Shown: positions 16,362 through 26,367 of the stretch, piece after piece
Layout: every line of letters begins with the position of its first letter
Numbering within the stretch: position 1 is the first letter of the stretch
DNA from: Clostridia bacterium
GTDB taxonomy: Bacteria > Bacillota > Clostridia > Christensenellales > UBA1242
Assembly (NCBI GenBank): GCA_900767715.1
Contig: CAAGAD010000005.1
Coordinates: forward strand, 744,001-808,000
DNA length: 64,000 nt
Direction: 5' to 3'
Position numbers and translations under genes: made by a program
Notes under the pieces: generated by a model
The model's database searches: none
Told to the model about the DNA's origin: nothing
What the model saw: only the letters and a program-made list of their open reading frames with translations

Positions 16362-16390
16362 TTGACTTTATCCACATTTGTGGCTAATAT
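16362..16390 (+). promoter_or_regulatory. trpS promoter with a perfect DnaA box in its spacer
   Basis: TTGACT (16362-16367), 17-base spacer, TAATAT (16385-16390). The spacer begins with TTATCCACA (16368-16376), the consensus DnaA box, and contains CCACA-TT-TGTGG. Between 16023 and 16361 I see no gene; a 7-bp hairpin (ATGTCGC-AGA-GCGACAT, 16243-16259) lacks a T-run. Confidence 0.6.
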
Positions 16391-16414
16391 GTGTATATGT
16401 ATAGGTGAAAAAAT

Positions 16415-17458
16415 ATGAACAAAATAATTTTAACAGCCGACCGTCCTACCGGTAAACTGCACCTAGGACATTATGTCGGCTCATTAATGCGCCGTGTGCA
16501 ATTACAAAACGAGGGCGCATACGATGATTTTTATATAATGGTAGCAGATTCGCAAGCGCTAACCGATAATTATGGCAATGTGCAGAAGGTACGCGACAAT
16601 ATTCTCAATGTAGTTTTAGACTATTTGGCTGTCGGGCTTGACCCAAATAAAGTGACAATTTTTGTGCAATCGCAAATCAGCGAGTTGACTGAATTTACTT
16701 TCTACTATATGAATCTTGTTACATTATCGAGATTGCAACGTAACCCAACCGTTAAATCAGAAATCAAACTCCGCGGTTTTGAAAAATCTATTCCAATGGG
16801 ATTCTTAACCTATCCAGTTAGTCAAACGGCAGATATCACTGCATTTAACGCAACCATAATCCCGGTTGGCGATGACCAATTGCCAATGATTGAGCAAGCA
16901 AGAGAAATTGTAAGGTCATTTAATAATCTTTATGGCGAAACACTGGTTGAACCTAGCGCTGTATTGCCAGAAGCAGACTGTTGTAGGCGCTTAGTCGGCA
17001 TTGACGGTGGCGCTAAAATGAGTAAGTCGCTAGGTAATTGTATATATTTGAGTGATGACAGCAAGACAATTTACAATCAAGTCTTCAATATGTACACTGA
17101 CCCTAACCACATTAGAGTTTCCGACCCGGGCAAAGTTGAAGGTAATGTAGTGTTTACATATTTGGACGTATTCTGCAAGCCAGAACATTTCGAGAAGTAT
17201 CTTCCAGAATACAAAAACCTAGATGAACTAAAAGAACATTACAGACGTGGTGGACTAGGTGATGTAAAAATTAAAACATTCCTATTCAAGATACTAGACG
17301 AATTAATCACACCAATTCGTGAACGTCGTGAAGAACTTGCCAAACGCCCAGAAGAAATATATAAAATTCTCACAAAAGGCAGAGAAAAAGCCCAAAAAGT
17401 AGCCAGTGCAAACTTAATTAGATTAAAACAGGCTATGAATATTGATTACGATTTTTAA
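16415..17458 (+). CDS. trpS: Tryptophanyl-tRNA synthetase
   Basis: Class I synthetase charging tRNA-Trp. 347 residues with TADRPTGKLHLGHYVGS (HIGH motif as HLGH) at the N-terminus and GAKMSKSLGN near residue 201. The PVGDDQLPMIEQAREI segment is typical of the family. AGGTG precedes the ATG. Its 3' end runs straight into a parS palindrome that can also act as its terminator. A T-box leader is not visible, although many Bacillota trpS genes have one. Confidence 0.96.
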   Translation: MNKIILTADRPTGKLHLGHYVGSLMRRVQLQNEGAYDDFYIMVADSQALTDNYGNVQKVRDNILNVVLDYLAVGLDPNKVTIFVQSQISELTEFTFYYMNLVTLSRLQRNPTVKSEIKLRGFEKSIPMGFLTYPVSQTADITAFNATIIPVGDDQLPMIEQAREIVRSFNNLYGETLVEPSAVLPEADCCRRLVGIDGGAKMSKSLGNCIYLSDDSKTIYNQVFNMYTDPNHIRVSDPGKVEGNVVFTYLDVFCKPEHFEKYLPEYKNLDELKEHYRRGGLGDVKIKTFLFKILDELITPIRERREELAKRPEEIYKILTKGREKAQKVASANLIRLKQAMNIDYDF

Positions 17459-17462
17459 AAAA

Positions 17463-17478
17463 TGTTCCACGTGGAACA
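17463..17478. promoter_or_regulatory. parS site 1
   Basis: TGTTCCACGTGGAACA, a perfect 16-bp ParB-binding palindrome. Flanking A6 and T6 extend it into an intrinsic terminator for trpS. Confidence 0.9.
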
Positions 17479-17576
17479 TTTTTTATTGTTACCGTGTCAA
17501 TATAAATCGTGGTTTCTGTTCTATATGTACCACCTTACACCATTCAAGACATAGTCATTAAATATCATACATCAAT

Positions 17577-17592
17577 TGTTCCACGTGGAACA
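17577..17592. promoter_or_regulatory. parS site 2
   Basis: Perfect TGTTCCACGTGGAACA copy, 114 bp from site 1. Confidence 0.9.
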
Positions 17593-17683
17593 CTAGAAAC
17601 ATATTATCACTTCTCCCAATTTAATCACTATAACAAAAAGACTACATATTCTTATTGAAAACAATATTAAATTAATAAAAAAT

Positions 17684-17699
17684 TGTTCCACGTGGAACA
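17684..17699. promoter_or_regulatory. parS site 3
   Basis: Perfect TGTTCCACGTGGAACA copy, 107 bp from site 2. The surrounding 17459-17975 interval has no gene; it also holds TGTGGATAT near 17780, one change from a DnaA box. Confidence 0.9.
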
Positions 17700-17850
17700 T
17701 TTCTATATACTATAATAAATAGATGTTTAGATAAATTGAATGTTTGGTTGTTATAGGTTATATAATGAGAATAAAAGATGTGGATATATAAGAGTGACGG
17801 ACTGTGGAGAGAAATTGACGGATTTAAAACTACTTTTAACTATTGTACAA

Positions 17851-17866
17851 TGTTCCACGTGGAACA
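17851..17866. promoter_or_regulatory. parS site 4
   Basis: Perfect TGTTCCACGTGGAACA copy, 167 bp from site 3. Confidence 0.9.
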
Positions 17867-17957
17867 GTTAAAGTTGTCAAGGATAACCAAACAATCTAAA
17901 AAAAATACAAAACAGCCACAATTTACGCTATGCGTTGCCAAAAGTTAAATAAAAAAA

Positions 17958-17973
17958 TGTTCCATGTGGAACA
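17958..17973. promoter_or_regulatory. parS site 5 (one mismatch) doubling as parB terminator
   Basis: TGTTCCATGTGGAACA, with one change in the CACGTG core, 107 bp from site 4. On the minus strand it is followed by T7 and lies directly after the parB stop, so it should also terminate parB. Confidence 0.8.
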
Positions 17974-17975
17974 TT

Positions 17976-18860
17976 TTATTTGTTTAATAGATCATACAAT
18001 CTGTCCAAATCGTCTTGGTCGTAATAGTCGATGTATATACGGCCTTTCTTGTTGTTGCCAATAATGTTGACTTTTGTACCCAATTTACGTTGCATAAGAT
18101 TGATAAGGTCTTTTATTTCGGTTGACAGAATGTATTGAGTAGATTTCTTTGCTGGCTTGTTACCTAGTTTGGATATTTCTCTTTCTAGTTCACGAACGGT
18201 GTATTTACTCTTGGCAACTTGCTTTGCTAGGTAAATTTGTTGTTCTCGGTCGTCAAGTCCTGCTAGGCATTTGGCGTGACCGAATGAAACTTTGCCGTTC
18301 TCAACTAATTCTAACACTTCGTTACCTAAACCAAGTAGGCGGTTGTAATTTGCAATTTCCGAACGACTTTTGCCCAAGCGCTCAGCGACTTTTTCTTGCG
18401 TCAACTGATATTCTTCCATCAATTTCTTGATACCGCGCGCCACTTCAACTGGGTTTAAGTCTTCGCGCTGTAAGTTCTCAATAATAGCAATTTCGCTAAC
18501 TTGTTTTTCTGTATAATGTTTGATAATCACCGGAACTGCTGTCAAACCAGCCATTTGGCAAGCTCTCCATCTGCGTTCACCGGCAATAATCATATATTTG
18601 TCGCCAGATTCGTTGACGATGATTGGTTGAATCAACCCGTGAACTTTAATGCTGTCAGCCAGTTCTTCCAACGCCTTCTGGTCGAAGTTCTTTCTTGGCT
18701 GATTTGGATTTGGGTAAATTTTACTTAATTCTAATTCTGTTTGAGTGCCACCGATTTTTGTGATGTTTTCGGTCTGCGCCTCCTGTTTTTTTTCTGGCTC
18801 AATCTCTCTATCGTATTGAGATAAGAGTGCGCCGAGTCCTTTACCTAAACCGTATTTCAT
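17976..18860 (-). CDS. parB: Chromosome partitioning protein ParB (Spo0J)
   Basis: CTP-dependent DNA clamp that loads at parS and spreads, organising the origin region and recruiting SMC. 294 residues: N-terminal ParA-stimulating peptide KYGLGKGLGALLSQ, the CTP/arginine motif GERRWRACQMAGL at 94-106, the helix-turn-helix around LTQEKVAERLGKSRSEIANY and a C-terminal dimer domain. It follows parA after eight bases with an AGGAGG site, and its own parS cluster lies directly downstream. Unlike many Bacillota, the genes next door are not mnmEG/rsmG but trpS. Confidence 0.97.
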   Translation of the reverse strand: MKYGLGKGLGALLSQYDREIEPEKKQEAQTENITKIGGTQTELELSKIYPNPNQPRKNFDQKALEELADSIKVHGLIQPIIVNESGDKYMIIAGERRWRACQMAGLTAVPVIIKHYTEKQVSEIAIIENLQREDLNPVEVARGIKKLMEEYQLTQEKVAERLGKSRSEIANYNRLLGLGNEVLELVENGKVSFGHAKCLAGLDDREQQIYLAKQVAKSKYTVRELEREISKLGNKPAKKSTQYILSTEIKDLINLMQRKLGTKVNIIGNNKKGRIYIDYYDQDDLDRLYDLLNK

Positions 18861-18868
18861 ATTTCCTC

Positions 18869-19636
18869 CTATTTAGTTTGATTGGACAAAAATTCTTTTG
18901 ATAAATCTTCATAAGCCTGAGCGCCCTTAGCCTTTGGGTCATAAACATATATAGGTAAACCGTGGCTTGGCGCTTCTGCAAGTCGAATATTTCTAGGAAT
19001 TGTGGTTTTATACACTTTATTTCCAAAATATTTCTGAATTTCGCTGGCAACTTGTGTAACGAGATTAGAACGATTGTCTTTCATCGTCATCAAAACGCCT
19101 TCAATATCAAGGTTTGGATTTAAGTGTTGTTTAATCAAACGGACGGTATTCATCAACTGACCAAGACCAACCAAAGCAAAATATTCGCATTGAATAGGAA
19201 TAATAATGCTGTCAGTGGCTGTCAAAGCGTTCACAGTGATAAGTCCTAGTGATGGTGGGCAGTCAACAAAGATGTAATCGTATTGATTTTTGATAGGCGC
19301 AAGCGCTTCTTTCAACACTTTTTCCCTATTATCCATATATACAAGGTCAACTTCTGCCCCAGCCAAGTCAACGGTTGATGGTAAAACGTCCATATTAGGA
19401 ATCACGCTTGGATAAATGGCTTCTTTTGGCGTGCAATCTCCGAGCAAAACTTGATAAACACTGTTTTTATCTTGCAATGGTTCTACACCCACCGCACTAG
19501 AAGCGTTGCCTTGTGGGTCTAGGTCAATCAAAAGCACTTTGTATTTTGCTGTTGCGACATATGTTGCCAAATTGACGCAGGTGGTAGTTTTGCCGACACC
19601 ACCTTTTTGGTTTGCGAAACAAATAATTTTTCCCAT
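18869..19636 (-). CDS. parA: Chromosome partitioning ATPase ParA (Soj)
   Basis: Deviant Walker ATPase that moves ParB-bound origins and, in B. subtilis, regulates DnaA. 255 residues with the deviant Walker A KGGVGKTT at 11-18, the DLDPQGNAS motif and the VDCPPSLG Walker B region. GAGGAAC precedes the ATG with TTATACT upstream as the likely -10. It heads the parAB operon and is divergent from an unknown gene. Confidence 0.97.
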   Translation of the reverse strand: MGKIICFANQKGGVGKTTTCVNLATYVATAKYKVLLIDLDPQGNASSAVGVEPLQDKNSVYQVLLGDCTPKEAIYPSVIPNMDVLPSTVDLAGAEVDLVYMDNREKVLKEALAPIKNQYDYIFVDCPPSLGLITVNALTATDSIIIPIQCEYFALVGLGQLMNTVRLIKQHLNPNLDIEGVLMTMKDNRSNLVTQVASEIQKYFGNKVYKTTIPRNIRLAEAPSHGLPIYVYDPKAKGAQAYEDLSKEFLSNQTK

Positions 19637-19811
19637 AGTTCCTCTTTTTATTGAAAGTATAACAAATCATTTTTTATTTGTAAAATAAATTTTAACGATA
19701 AAACTCATATTTTTACGTAAAAATGGTAAAAAAATATGAAATTTTATAAAAAAATCAAGCAATTTTTATATATTTTGCAAAATTTTACAAATAATATTGG
19801 TAGAGGTAAGT

Positions 19812-20366
19812 ATGGAAAATAAACAAAATAAAAAGCCGGTAAAAAAGAAAACAGCACAACAAATAGTTGATGAAAATAAGAAGGTCGCCAAGCCAGAAGA
19901 ATATAAAACGACGATAGAAAAGTTGACACAATATGCCACATCGCTCTTCCAAAATGCGAATGTCGGCATGCAGTCAATCAACGACATTTTGCCACGCACA
20001 AAATGTCAGCATTTGCGTGCAAAATTGCAAAACGAATATATTGAGTTACGCAAGATAAAAGAAGAAGTTTGCGAGTTTGCGCACGCACACTGTGTGCAAG
20101 TAAAGGAGAACAATTTTTTCGAGAAGTCGCGTATGTGGTTAAGTGTGAAAATGGGCACGCTTTTTAACCGCTCAACACGCCATATTGCTGAACTTATGAC
20201 AGTAGGTACAGTAATGGGTCTGAATCAGTGCTACAAGGACCGCGCGGACTACCAACATGTCAGCCACGAACTCGATAAAATCAGTGATAAGTTGGAGTTG
20301 ATTTTTGAAAATAATTACGCCACCTTAAAGACCTTTTTGCGTTGCGAAAAGTATGACAATAAATAG
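19812..20366 (+). CDS. Unknown protein divergent from parAB
   Basis: 184 residues, not recognised. The lysine-rich N-terminus (about residues 1-45) is probably disordered. The middle is helical and ends in a conserved-looking NNFFEKSRMWLSVKMGTLFN segment, with further helices to the C-terminus. There is no signal peptide or membrane helix. The start is set by GAGGTAAG before the ATG at 19812 rather than an earlier TTG. Position next to parA hints at a chromosome or cell-cycle link, but this is only context. Confidence 0.6.
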   Translation: MENKQNKKPVKKKTAQQIVDENKKVAKPEEYKTTIEKLTQYATSLFQNANVGMQSINDILPRTKCQHLRAKLQNEYIELRKIKEEVCEFAHAHCVQVKENNFFEKSRMWLSVKMGTLFNRSTRHIAELMTVGTVMGLNQCYKDRADYQHVSHELDKISDKLELIFENNYATLKTFLRCEKYDNK

Positions 20367-20708
20367 TCAATTTGTTTTGTGTTTTCACTATGCAAATCTA
20401 CGTAAAATTTAATAAGTCCTTTAGAGTAATATATGGCTACAAAAAAGAGAATAATTATTTATTAAAATTGGTTGTGAAAATTAAAATTAAAAATTTTTAT
20501 CAATAAATGTTAAAGAATTTATTAAAAAATTTCAAAATAAATATTTATTTAAAATTATTAAATTTAAATAATGTAATTTTAAAAAAAATAATAAGTAAAA
20601 ATTTTCAAAAAACAAAATAAAATTGTGCGCTAGAATATAGATAAATAAAGGAAAGTAAGAATTTTATTTATTAAAATTGATAAAATTTGACATATATGTT
20701 TGGGCGTA
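20367..20708. other. AT-rich gene-free spacer
   Basis: About 340 bases of AT-rich DNA after the unknown gene. No RNA motif, repeat or credible ORF seen. Confidence 0.5.
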
Positions 20709-20745
20709 AAAAAATAGAGAAAATTTCTCTATTTTTATTTTTTTT
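20709..20745. terminator. Terminator of the phosphohexomutase gene
   Basis: AAAAATAGAGAAA / TTTCTCTATTTTT stem with T-runs on both strands. Confidence 0.8.
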
Positions 20746-20792
20746 AATTTTAAAAATAATTAAATACGGATTAAATTTATTTTGATATTTAA

Positions 20793-22604
20793 TTATTCTT
20801 GACGAGTATGTATATCAATAAAATCTTCCAAAATTTTGATTATATCATTACTCTTTTTTAGTGTGGATTGTTCACTAAATAATCGCAAAACATTTTCACT
20901 TCCAGAGAACCTAATACAAGCCCAATAATCGTTCTTGAAATACATCTTGCAACCGCATTCATATTCGACTTTTACGATTGGTAAATCTGGCAAAAGTTTG
21001 TCTTCAAAAATTTGCTTGGTTATGCGCGCGCGGTCACTCTCGGTGATAGGGTATGCATACTCGATTGGAGCGCAAGGATAGTGCTCAACTTCTTTCAAAT
21101 ATTCCACCACTTCGCCGAATGACTTTTGCATTGTGCAGAGCGCGTCAGTTACGAGCATTCCACCCAAAATTCCGTCCTTGGAATAGATGTGATTTTTTAG
21201 GCAAATGCTGTTCGATTCTGCACCCAAATATGAGTCAGGATTTTGAAGCATAATTGATGTGATTTGAGCGAAACCGGTTTGAGCGTCTTGCGTTGTGCAG
21301 TTGTTGTCTTTTGCAACCTTTGTAATGAGTGAACTCATCGCATTGTTCTTCACAATTCTGCCAGTGATGTTTTTGTATTTGGCGAAATAATGAATGACAA
21401 TCGCACACACGTAGTTGCAGTCATAGAACTTGCCGTCTTTATCGACAATGGTCAATCGGTCGCCGTCGCCGTCAACCGCAAAGCCGAGTGAATATTTTTT
21501 ACCGACAATCTTCTTGCCTTGTGCGGTCAAATGCCCTACATAAGGTGCAGGCTGTATTCCCCCGAAGAAGCAATCGTATTCAGTGTTGATGATTTCATAT
21601 TTTTTCAGTTTCAACTTCTCGCAGATATATTTTAGGCAATTCACGCTACTGCCGTGCATTGCGTTAATCAACAAGTTAGGTTGACTTTCGGTAATCTTTT
21701 TGGCGTCTAGCAAAGCGATGACCGACTGACAATAAGGTTTGATGTCTTTTGTCAATTCAATTTTCCCAGCGGTAATCGCCATATTGAAGTCGAGCGTTTT
21801 GATTTTGACAGAATTCACTTTGTTGGCGACTCTTTCCATGTAGTCCGCTTGCTGTCGATTCGCTTCCACGCCCCCGCGCGTAAACACCTTGATTCCGTTG
21901 TGCGAGAATGGGTTGTGGCTGGCAGTAATCATAATGCCAAGGTCATAGATTTTGCTGGCGTACGAAACGAGCGGTGAAGGCACGCTTTCATTGTAGAACA
22001 TCACCTTGTAGCCATAAGCAGTTAGCACTTCCGCCACAAGCACGGCGAAATCGCGACTGTTGAATCGGTTGTCATAGCCGACTGCCATGGTGCGCACACT
22101 TTTGTCCGGCTTGAAAAGTTTGACAATGGCATAGGCAATGCGCTTCACAACATCGTGGTCAAAAGTCTGGTCGATTTCTCCACGGCAACCGCTCGTACCA
22201 AACTTCACTTTAATTGGTGCGTCAAATTTAGTTATCCACTTTTTGAAAATGATTGTGGATTGCGAATCGGCATATTTTGTTTGCCTTTCGGCTAGCAAAA
22301 TGGAATCGCTGAAAGACAAGCCCTTTTCAATGTTTTGTGTTAGATTTTGGAAAAACGCCTGTTCATTATTTATATAATATTGCGCGAAGCAAACGCCGTT
22401 GTCGTTGCGATAAACATAGCCCTTGTCAGCGTAATAGACGATGAGTTTGTTTGGATATTTGGCTGTCATATCACAAACGTTTTTCGTTTTGAAAACACGC
22501 TCTGCTTGCTTGCTAGTGAGCATAACCAAGTCAAACGATTTTAGGTTGCGAATGAAACTGTTTTCGAGTTTTTCTTTTGGATTATAAAAAGTGTTTAATG
22601 ACAT
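20793..22604 (-). CDS. Phosphohexomutase with a degenerate PfkB-like N-terminal domain
   Basis: Residues 130-600 form an alpha-D-phosphohexomutase (phosphoglucomutase, phosphomannomutase or GlmM group): KFGTSGCRGEID, phosphoserine loop ITASHNP (catalytic S229), metal loop VDGDGDR and phosphate loop RFSGSENVLR. Residues 20-118 resemble the C-terminal half of PfkB sugar kinases (VMLTSKQAERVF for the NxxEA helix, YADKGYVYRND for the TxGxxG strand, EKGLSFSDSILLAER for the last helices), but the catalytic DTxGAGD motif is gone. At 603 residues it is about 100-150 longer than usual. It carries AGGAGAT before the ATG. Substrate is uncertain. Confidence 0.85.
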   Translation of the reverse strand: MSLNTFYNPKEKLENSFIRNLKSFDLVMLTSKQAERVFKTKNVCDMTAKYPNKLIVYYADKGYVYRNDNGVCFAQYYINNEQAFFQNLTQNIEKGLSFSDSILLAERQTKYADSQSTIIFKKWITKFDAPIKVKFGTSGCRGEIDQTFDHDVVKRIAYAIVKLFKPDKSVRTMAVGYDNRFNSRDFAVLVAEVLTAYGYKVMFYNESVPSPLVSYASKIYDLGIMITASHNPFSHNGIKVFTRGGVEANRQQADYMERVANKVNSVKIKTLDFNMAITAGKIELTKDIKPYCQSVIALLDAKKITESQPNLLINAMHGSSVNCLKYICEKLKLKKYEIINTEYDCFFGGIQPAPYVGHLTAQGKKIVGKKYSLGFAVDGDGDRLTIVDKDGKFYDCNYVCAIVIHYFAKYKNITGRIVKNNAMSSLITKVAKDNNCTTQDAQTGFAQITSIMLQNPDSYLGAESNSICLKNHIYSKDGILGGMLVTDALCTMQKSFGEVVEYLKEVEHYPCAPIEYAYPITESDRARITKQIFEDKLLPDLPIVKVEYECGCKMYFKNDYWACIRFSGSENVLRLFSEQSTLKKSNDIIKILEDFIDIHTRQE

Positions 22605-22737
22605 AACAATCTCCTATTTATAAGTATAAAAAATTGAAATCAAAAAGGCAAAACATTTTTGCGAGATTTTGCCGAGATATTTAGATGTTAGTATATATGC
22701 GGGAGCATACTATTTTGCAATAGGGGAAGCAAATCAT

Positions 22738-24104
<1,367 letters not shown>

Positions 24105-24152
24105 TTAAACAAAGCAAGTTCCTTCTGTTGCTTGGATAGGAGTTAATAGATA

Positions 24153-24182
24153 ACAAAAAAAAGAGCAATTGCTCTTTTTTTT
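24153..24182. terminator. Bidirectional terminator of eno and rplL
   Basis: AAAAAAAAGAGCAATTGCTCTTTTTTTT, a perfect palindrome. Confidence 0.85.
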
Positions 24183-24195
24183 AACTCTACAAGAA

Positions 24196-24564
24196 CTAGG
24201 CCAATTCAACAGTAGCGCCGGCTTCTTTGAATTTTGCTTCAAATGCTTTTGCTTCTTCGGTAGGAACATTTTCCTTAATAGTAGAAGGTGCACCGTCAAC
24301 CAAAGCCTTTGCTTCAGCCAAACCAAGACCAGTAACTTCACGCACAACTTTAATAACTGCAATCTTGTTAGCGCCAACTTCTTTCAATTTAACTGTGAAT
24401 TCGCTCTTTTCCTCAGCGGCTGCGGCAGCAGCACCACCAGCGACAACTGCAACAGGAGCAGCAGCGCTAACGCCGAATTCTTCTTCGAGTAATTTAACCA
24501 AATCTGCTACTTCAACAAGACTTAGAGATTTGATTTCTTCAACGATATCATTAATCTTTGCCAT
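24196..24564 (-). CDS. rplL: 50S ribosomal protein L7/L12
   Basis: Stalk protein that binds translation factors. 122 residues with the N-terminal dimer domain, the Ala/Gly hinge ([20 protein letters not shown]) and the conserved C-terminal [20 protein letters not shown] helix region. It is co-transcribed after rplJ with a 27-base gap and an AAAGGAG site. rpoB does not follow downstream; eno is convergent instead. Confidence 0.98.
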   Translation of the reverse strand: MAKINDIVEEIKSLSLVEVADLVKLLEEEFGVSAAAPVAVVAGGAAAAAAEEKSEFTVKLKEVGANKIAVIKVVREVTGLGLAEAKALVDGAPSTIKENVPTEEAKAFEAKFKEAGATVELA

Positions 24565-24591
24565 AATAATTTTTCTCCTTTAATTTAACAC

Positions 24592-25077
24592 TTAGTTTTT
24601 AGATGCAATAGCATCGAGAGCCCTTGCAAGTGATGCAACAGGGTTGTTGAGGGTACGCAAAAGTGTTGCAATGAGTACCTCTTTTGATGGAATGGAAGCA
24701 AGTTTCAAAATGCTAGCCTTGTCTGCGACAGCACCGTCAGCAACGCCGGCTTTGATTTCCAACTTTTCAGTCTTCTTAGCGTAGTCGTTGACAATACGTG
24801 GAGCGCAAGTTTCATCTTCATAACCAAAAGCAACAGCAGTAGTGCCTTCCAAGAAACTGTCAAGTCCGTTGATGCCAGATTCGTTAAAAGCGCGAGCCAA
24901 AAGTCTATTTTTGTAAACTTTGTATTCTACGTTTGCTTTACGAGCAGCAGCACGGAGTTCGGTGTCTTGGGCAACATTGATGCCATTGTTGTTGACTAAA
25001 ACGAGTGACTTAGATTTAGCAATTTTAGATTTGATTTCTTCCACAATCTGTTTTTTTGCTTCAATATTTGCTGACAT
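24592..25077 (-). CDS. rplJ: 50S ribosomal protein L10
   Basis: Stalk base protein that binds L7/L12 dimers and 23S rRNA. 161 residues with the KKQIVEEIKSKIAKSKSLVL opening and the C-terminal LARTLNNP-like region (here LLRTLNNPVASLARALDAI) that anchors L12. AAGGAGG precedes the ATG. An L10 leader and attenuator hairpin lie upstream, giving autoregulation by the L10-L12 complex. Confidence 0.97.
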   Translation of the reverse strand: MSANIEAKKQIVEEIKSKIAKSKSLVLVNNNGINVAQDTELRAAARKANVEYKVYKNRLLARAFNESGINGLDSFLEGTTAVAFGYEDETCAPRIVNDYAKKTEKLEIKAGVADGAVADKASILKLASIPSKEVLIATLLRTLNNPVASLARALDAIASKN

Positions 25078-25084
25078 TTTGGTC

Positions 25085-25228
25085 CTCCTTGTAGATTAAA
25101 TAAAAACTCTTCCGCTTGCCAACTAGCAGGCGAAAGAGTTGTGCATTCTTTCATAAACCCACCTACACAAGCGCTATGCTTACTCCAAACGGAACTTGTG
25201 GTCTTTGGCGAAACAATCTTTATTTCGT
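25085..25228 (-). ncRNA. L10 leader RNA of rplJL
   Basis: Between the promoter and rplJ the minus strand has GCCAAAGACC, then GTAGGTGGGTTT, the features of the Bacillota L10 leader to which L10(L12)4 binds. It is followed by the attenuator hairpin. Family assignment is from memory of the consensus. Confidence 0.7.
25097..25140 (-). terminator. Attenuator terminator in the L10 leader
   Basis: Minus-strand AACTCTTTCGCCTGC against GCAAGCGGAAGAGTT (one bulge/mismatch each side) followed by TTTTATTT, upstream of the rplJ ribosome binding site. Confidence 0.75.
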
Positions 25229-25233
25229 TACCT

Positions 25234-25261
25234 ATTATACACACGGGTGCGTGTTTGTCAA
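25234..25261 (-). promoter_or_regulatory. rplJL promoter
   Basis: Minus-strand TTGACA, 16-base spacer, TATAAT: consensus in both boxes. Confidence 0.8.
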
Positions 25262-25268
25262 GAGATTT

Positions 25269-26063
25269 TTAGAATTTATTTTCATTTTCCTTTGCTTTTT
25301 GAGCACGCTTTTGCTCTGCCTTGTCTTGCTTTGGAATTTCTTTTGTCTTTGCGTAAAGAATTGTAGTCTTGTGGTCAGGGGCAGGCGAGAGTTCTTTGCA
25401 ATAGCGTTCGAGTTTGGACACAACGTCGAAAAAGGCCTCGTCAGTTGACTCGTTACTTAGTTGATAGAGCGTGAGCATATCAGCCGAATTGCGTCTTGAA
25501 GTGTAGGCATTGTAATATTCGTCGTGGTCGAATACGAATCTAACTTTTAGCCCGACGCCGTTGAATAGTTTATATTCAACCGATGAGGTGTCAATGGTGT
25601 AAACTGGGTTGATTTTGCGGAGCAAGTATTCGGGGTCGAACTCAACCGCATAGGCGAACATATCTTTGAAATGGTCTTTTAAGAAATCTATCTTTTTGAG
25701 CGGAGACTCTTTTACACCAATTGGGGTGGAATATTTGCGTCCGTTCAGTCGCTCCAAAATTTTGCTTTGACCTTCGACACTGCTTCGGGCAATCACCAGT
25801 TCGCAACGCGAACCACGAATTTGCTTGAATATGGAAACGCCCGACACCTCAAGGTCGCGGTTTTCAGTGTCGTAGTAGATATAATGACGGTTATAACTCG
25901 TTTCGTATTGAATGACATATTTTCCAAAAAATGCGTTAAGAGCAAGCACCTTTTTGTAGGTGTTTTTGTCAAACATCTCGAAGCGCTTTTTGTTTCGTTC
26001 TTGGTCAAGATTGTATTGTTGCAATTTTTTTTGCACTTCCATTGGGGTCATTTTTTTCGCCAT
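25269..26063 (-). CDS. Unknown protein, possibly CYTH/VTC-like fold
   Basis: 264 residues, not firmly recognised. A charged helical N-terminus is followed by a beta-rich body: YIYYDTENRDLEVSG resembles the YYDT strand of CYTH or polyphosphate-polymerase-like tunnels, then IRGSRCELVIARSS. The C-terminal 30 residues are a basic, lysine-rich tail. No signal peptide or membrane helix. AGGGAGAA precedes the ATG. Its 3' end runs close to the rplJL promoter on the same strand. Confidence 0.6.
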   Translation of the reverse strand: MAKKMTPMEVQKKLQQYNLDQERNKKRFEMFDKNTYKKVLALNAFFGKYVIQYETSYNRHYIYYDTENRDLEVSGVSIFKQIRGSRCELVIARSSVEGQSKILERLNGRKYSTPIGVKESPLKKIDFLKDHFKDMFAYAVEFDPEYLLRKINPVYTIDTSSVEYKLFNGVGLKVRFVFDHDEYYNAYTSRRNSADMLTLYQLSNESTDEAFFDVVSKLERYCKELSPAPDHKTTILYAKTKEIPKQDKAEQKRAQKAKENENKF

Positions 26064-26324
26064 AAATTCTCCCTTAAATAAATAATAATAATGAAAAAAT
26101 AAATTTATTTAAAATAATTATATATATTTTCATATTATTTTACAAACATTTTGCGCTAATTTTATAAAATTATATAAAAATTAACTAGAAATACGTGTTT
26201 ATCGGGGTTTTGATAAATATTAACAAATATTAATTTAATTAAAAAAAATAATAAAATATGGTTAAAATTAGTTGTAAAAAATATTAAAAATATGTTAAAA
26301 ATAATAGTAATAAATTATTTTGTG

Positions 26325-26333
26325 TGTTATACT
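26325..26333 (+). promoter_or_regulatory. Extended -10 promoter of the AT-hook gene
   Basis: TGTTATACT with no clear -35. It lies in a 300-base AT-rich spacer (26064-26367) with no other feature I can see. Confidence 0.45.
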
Positions 26334-26367
26334 AAAAATATAATTAATTTATTTTACGAGGTGAAAA

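Noticed and set aside
20697..20786. 29-codon hydrophobic ORF opening MFGRKKIEKI
   Set aside because: It runs through the terminator hairpin of the neighbouring gene, and its codons are produced by the A/T-rich stem.
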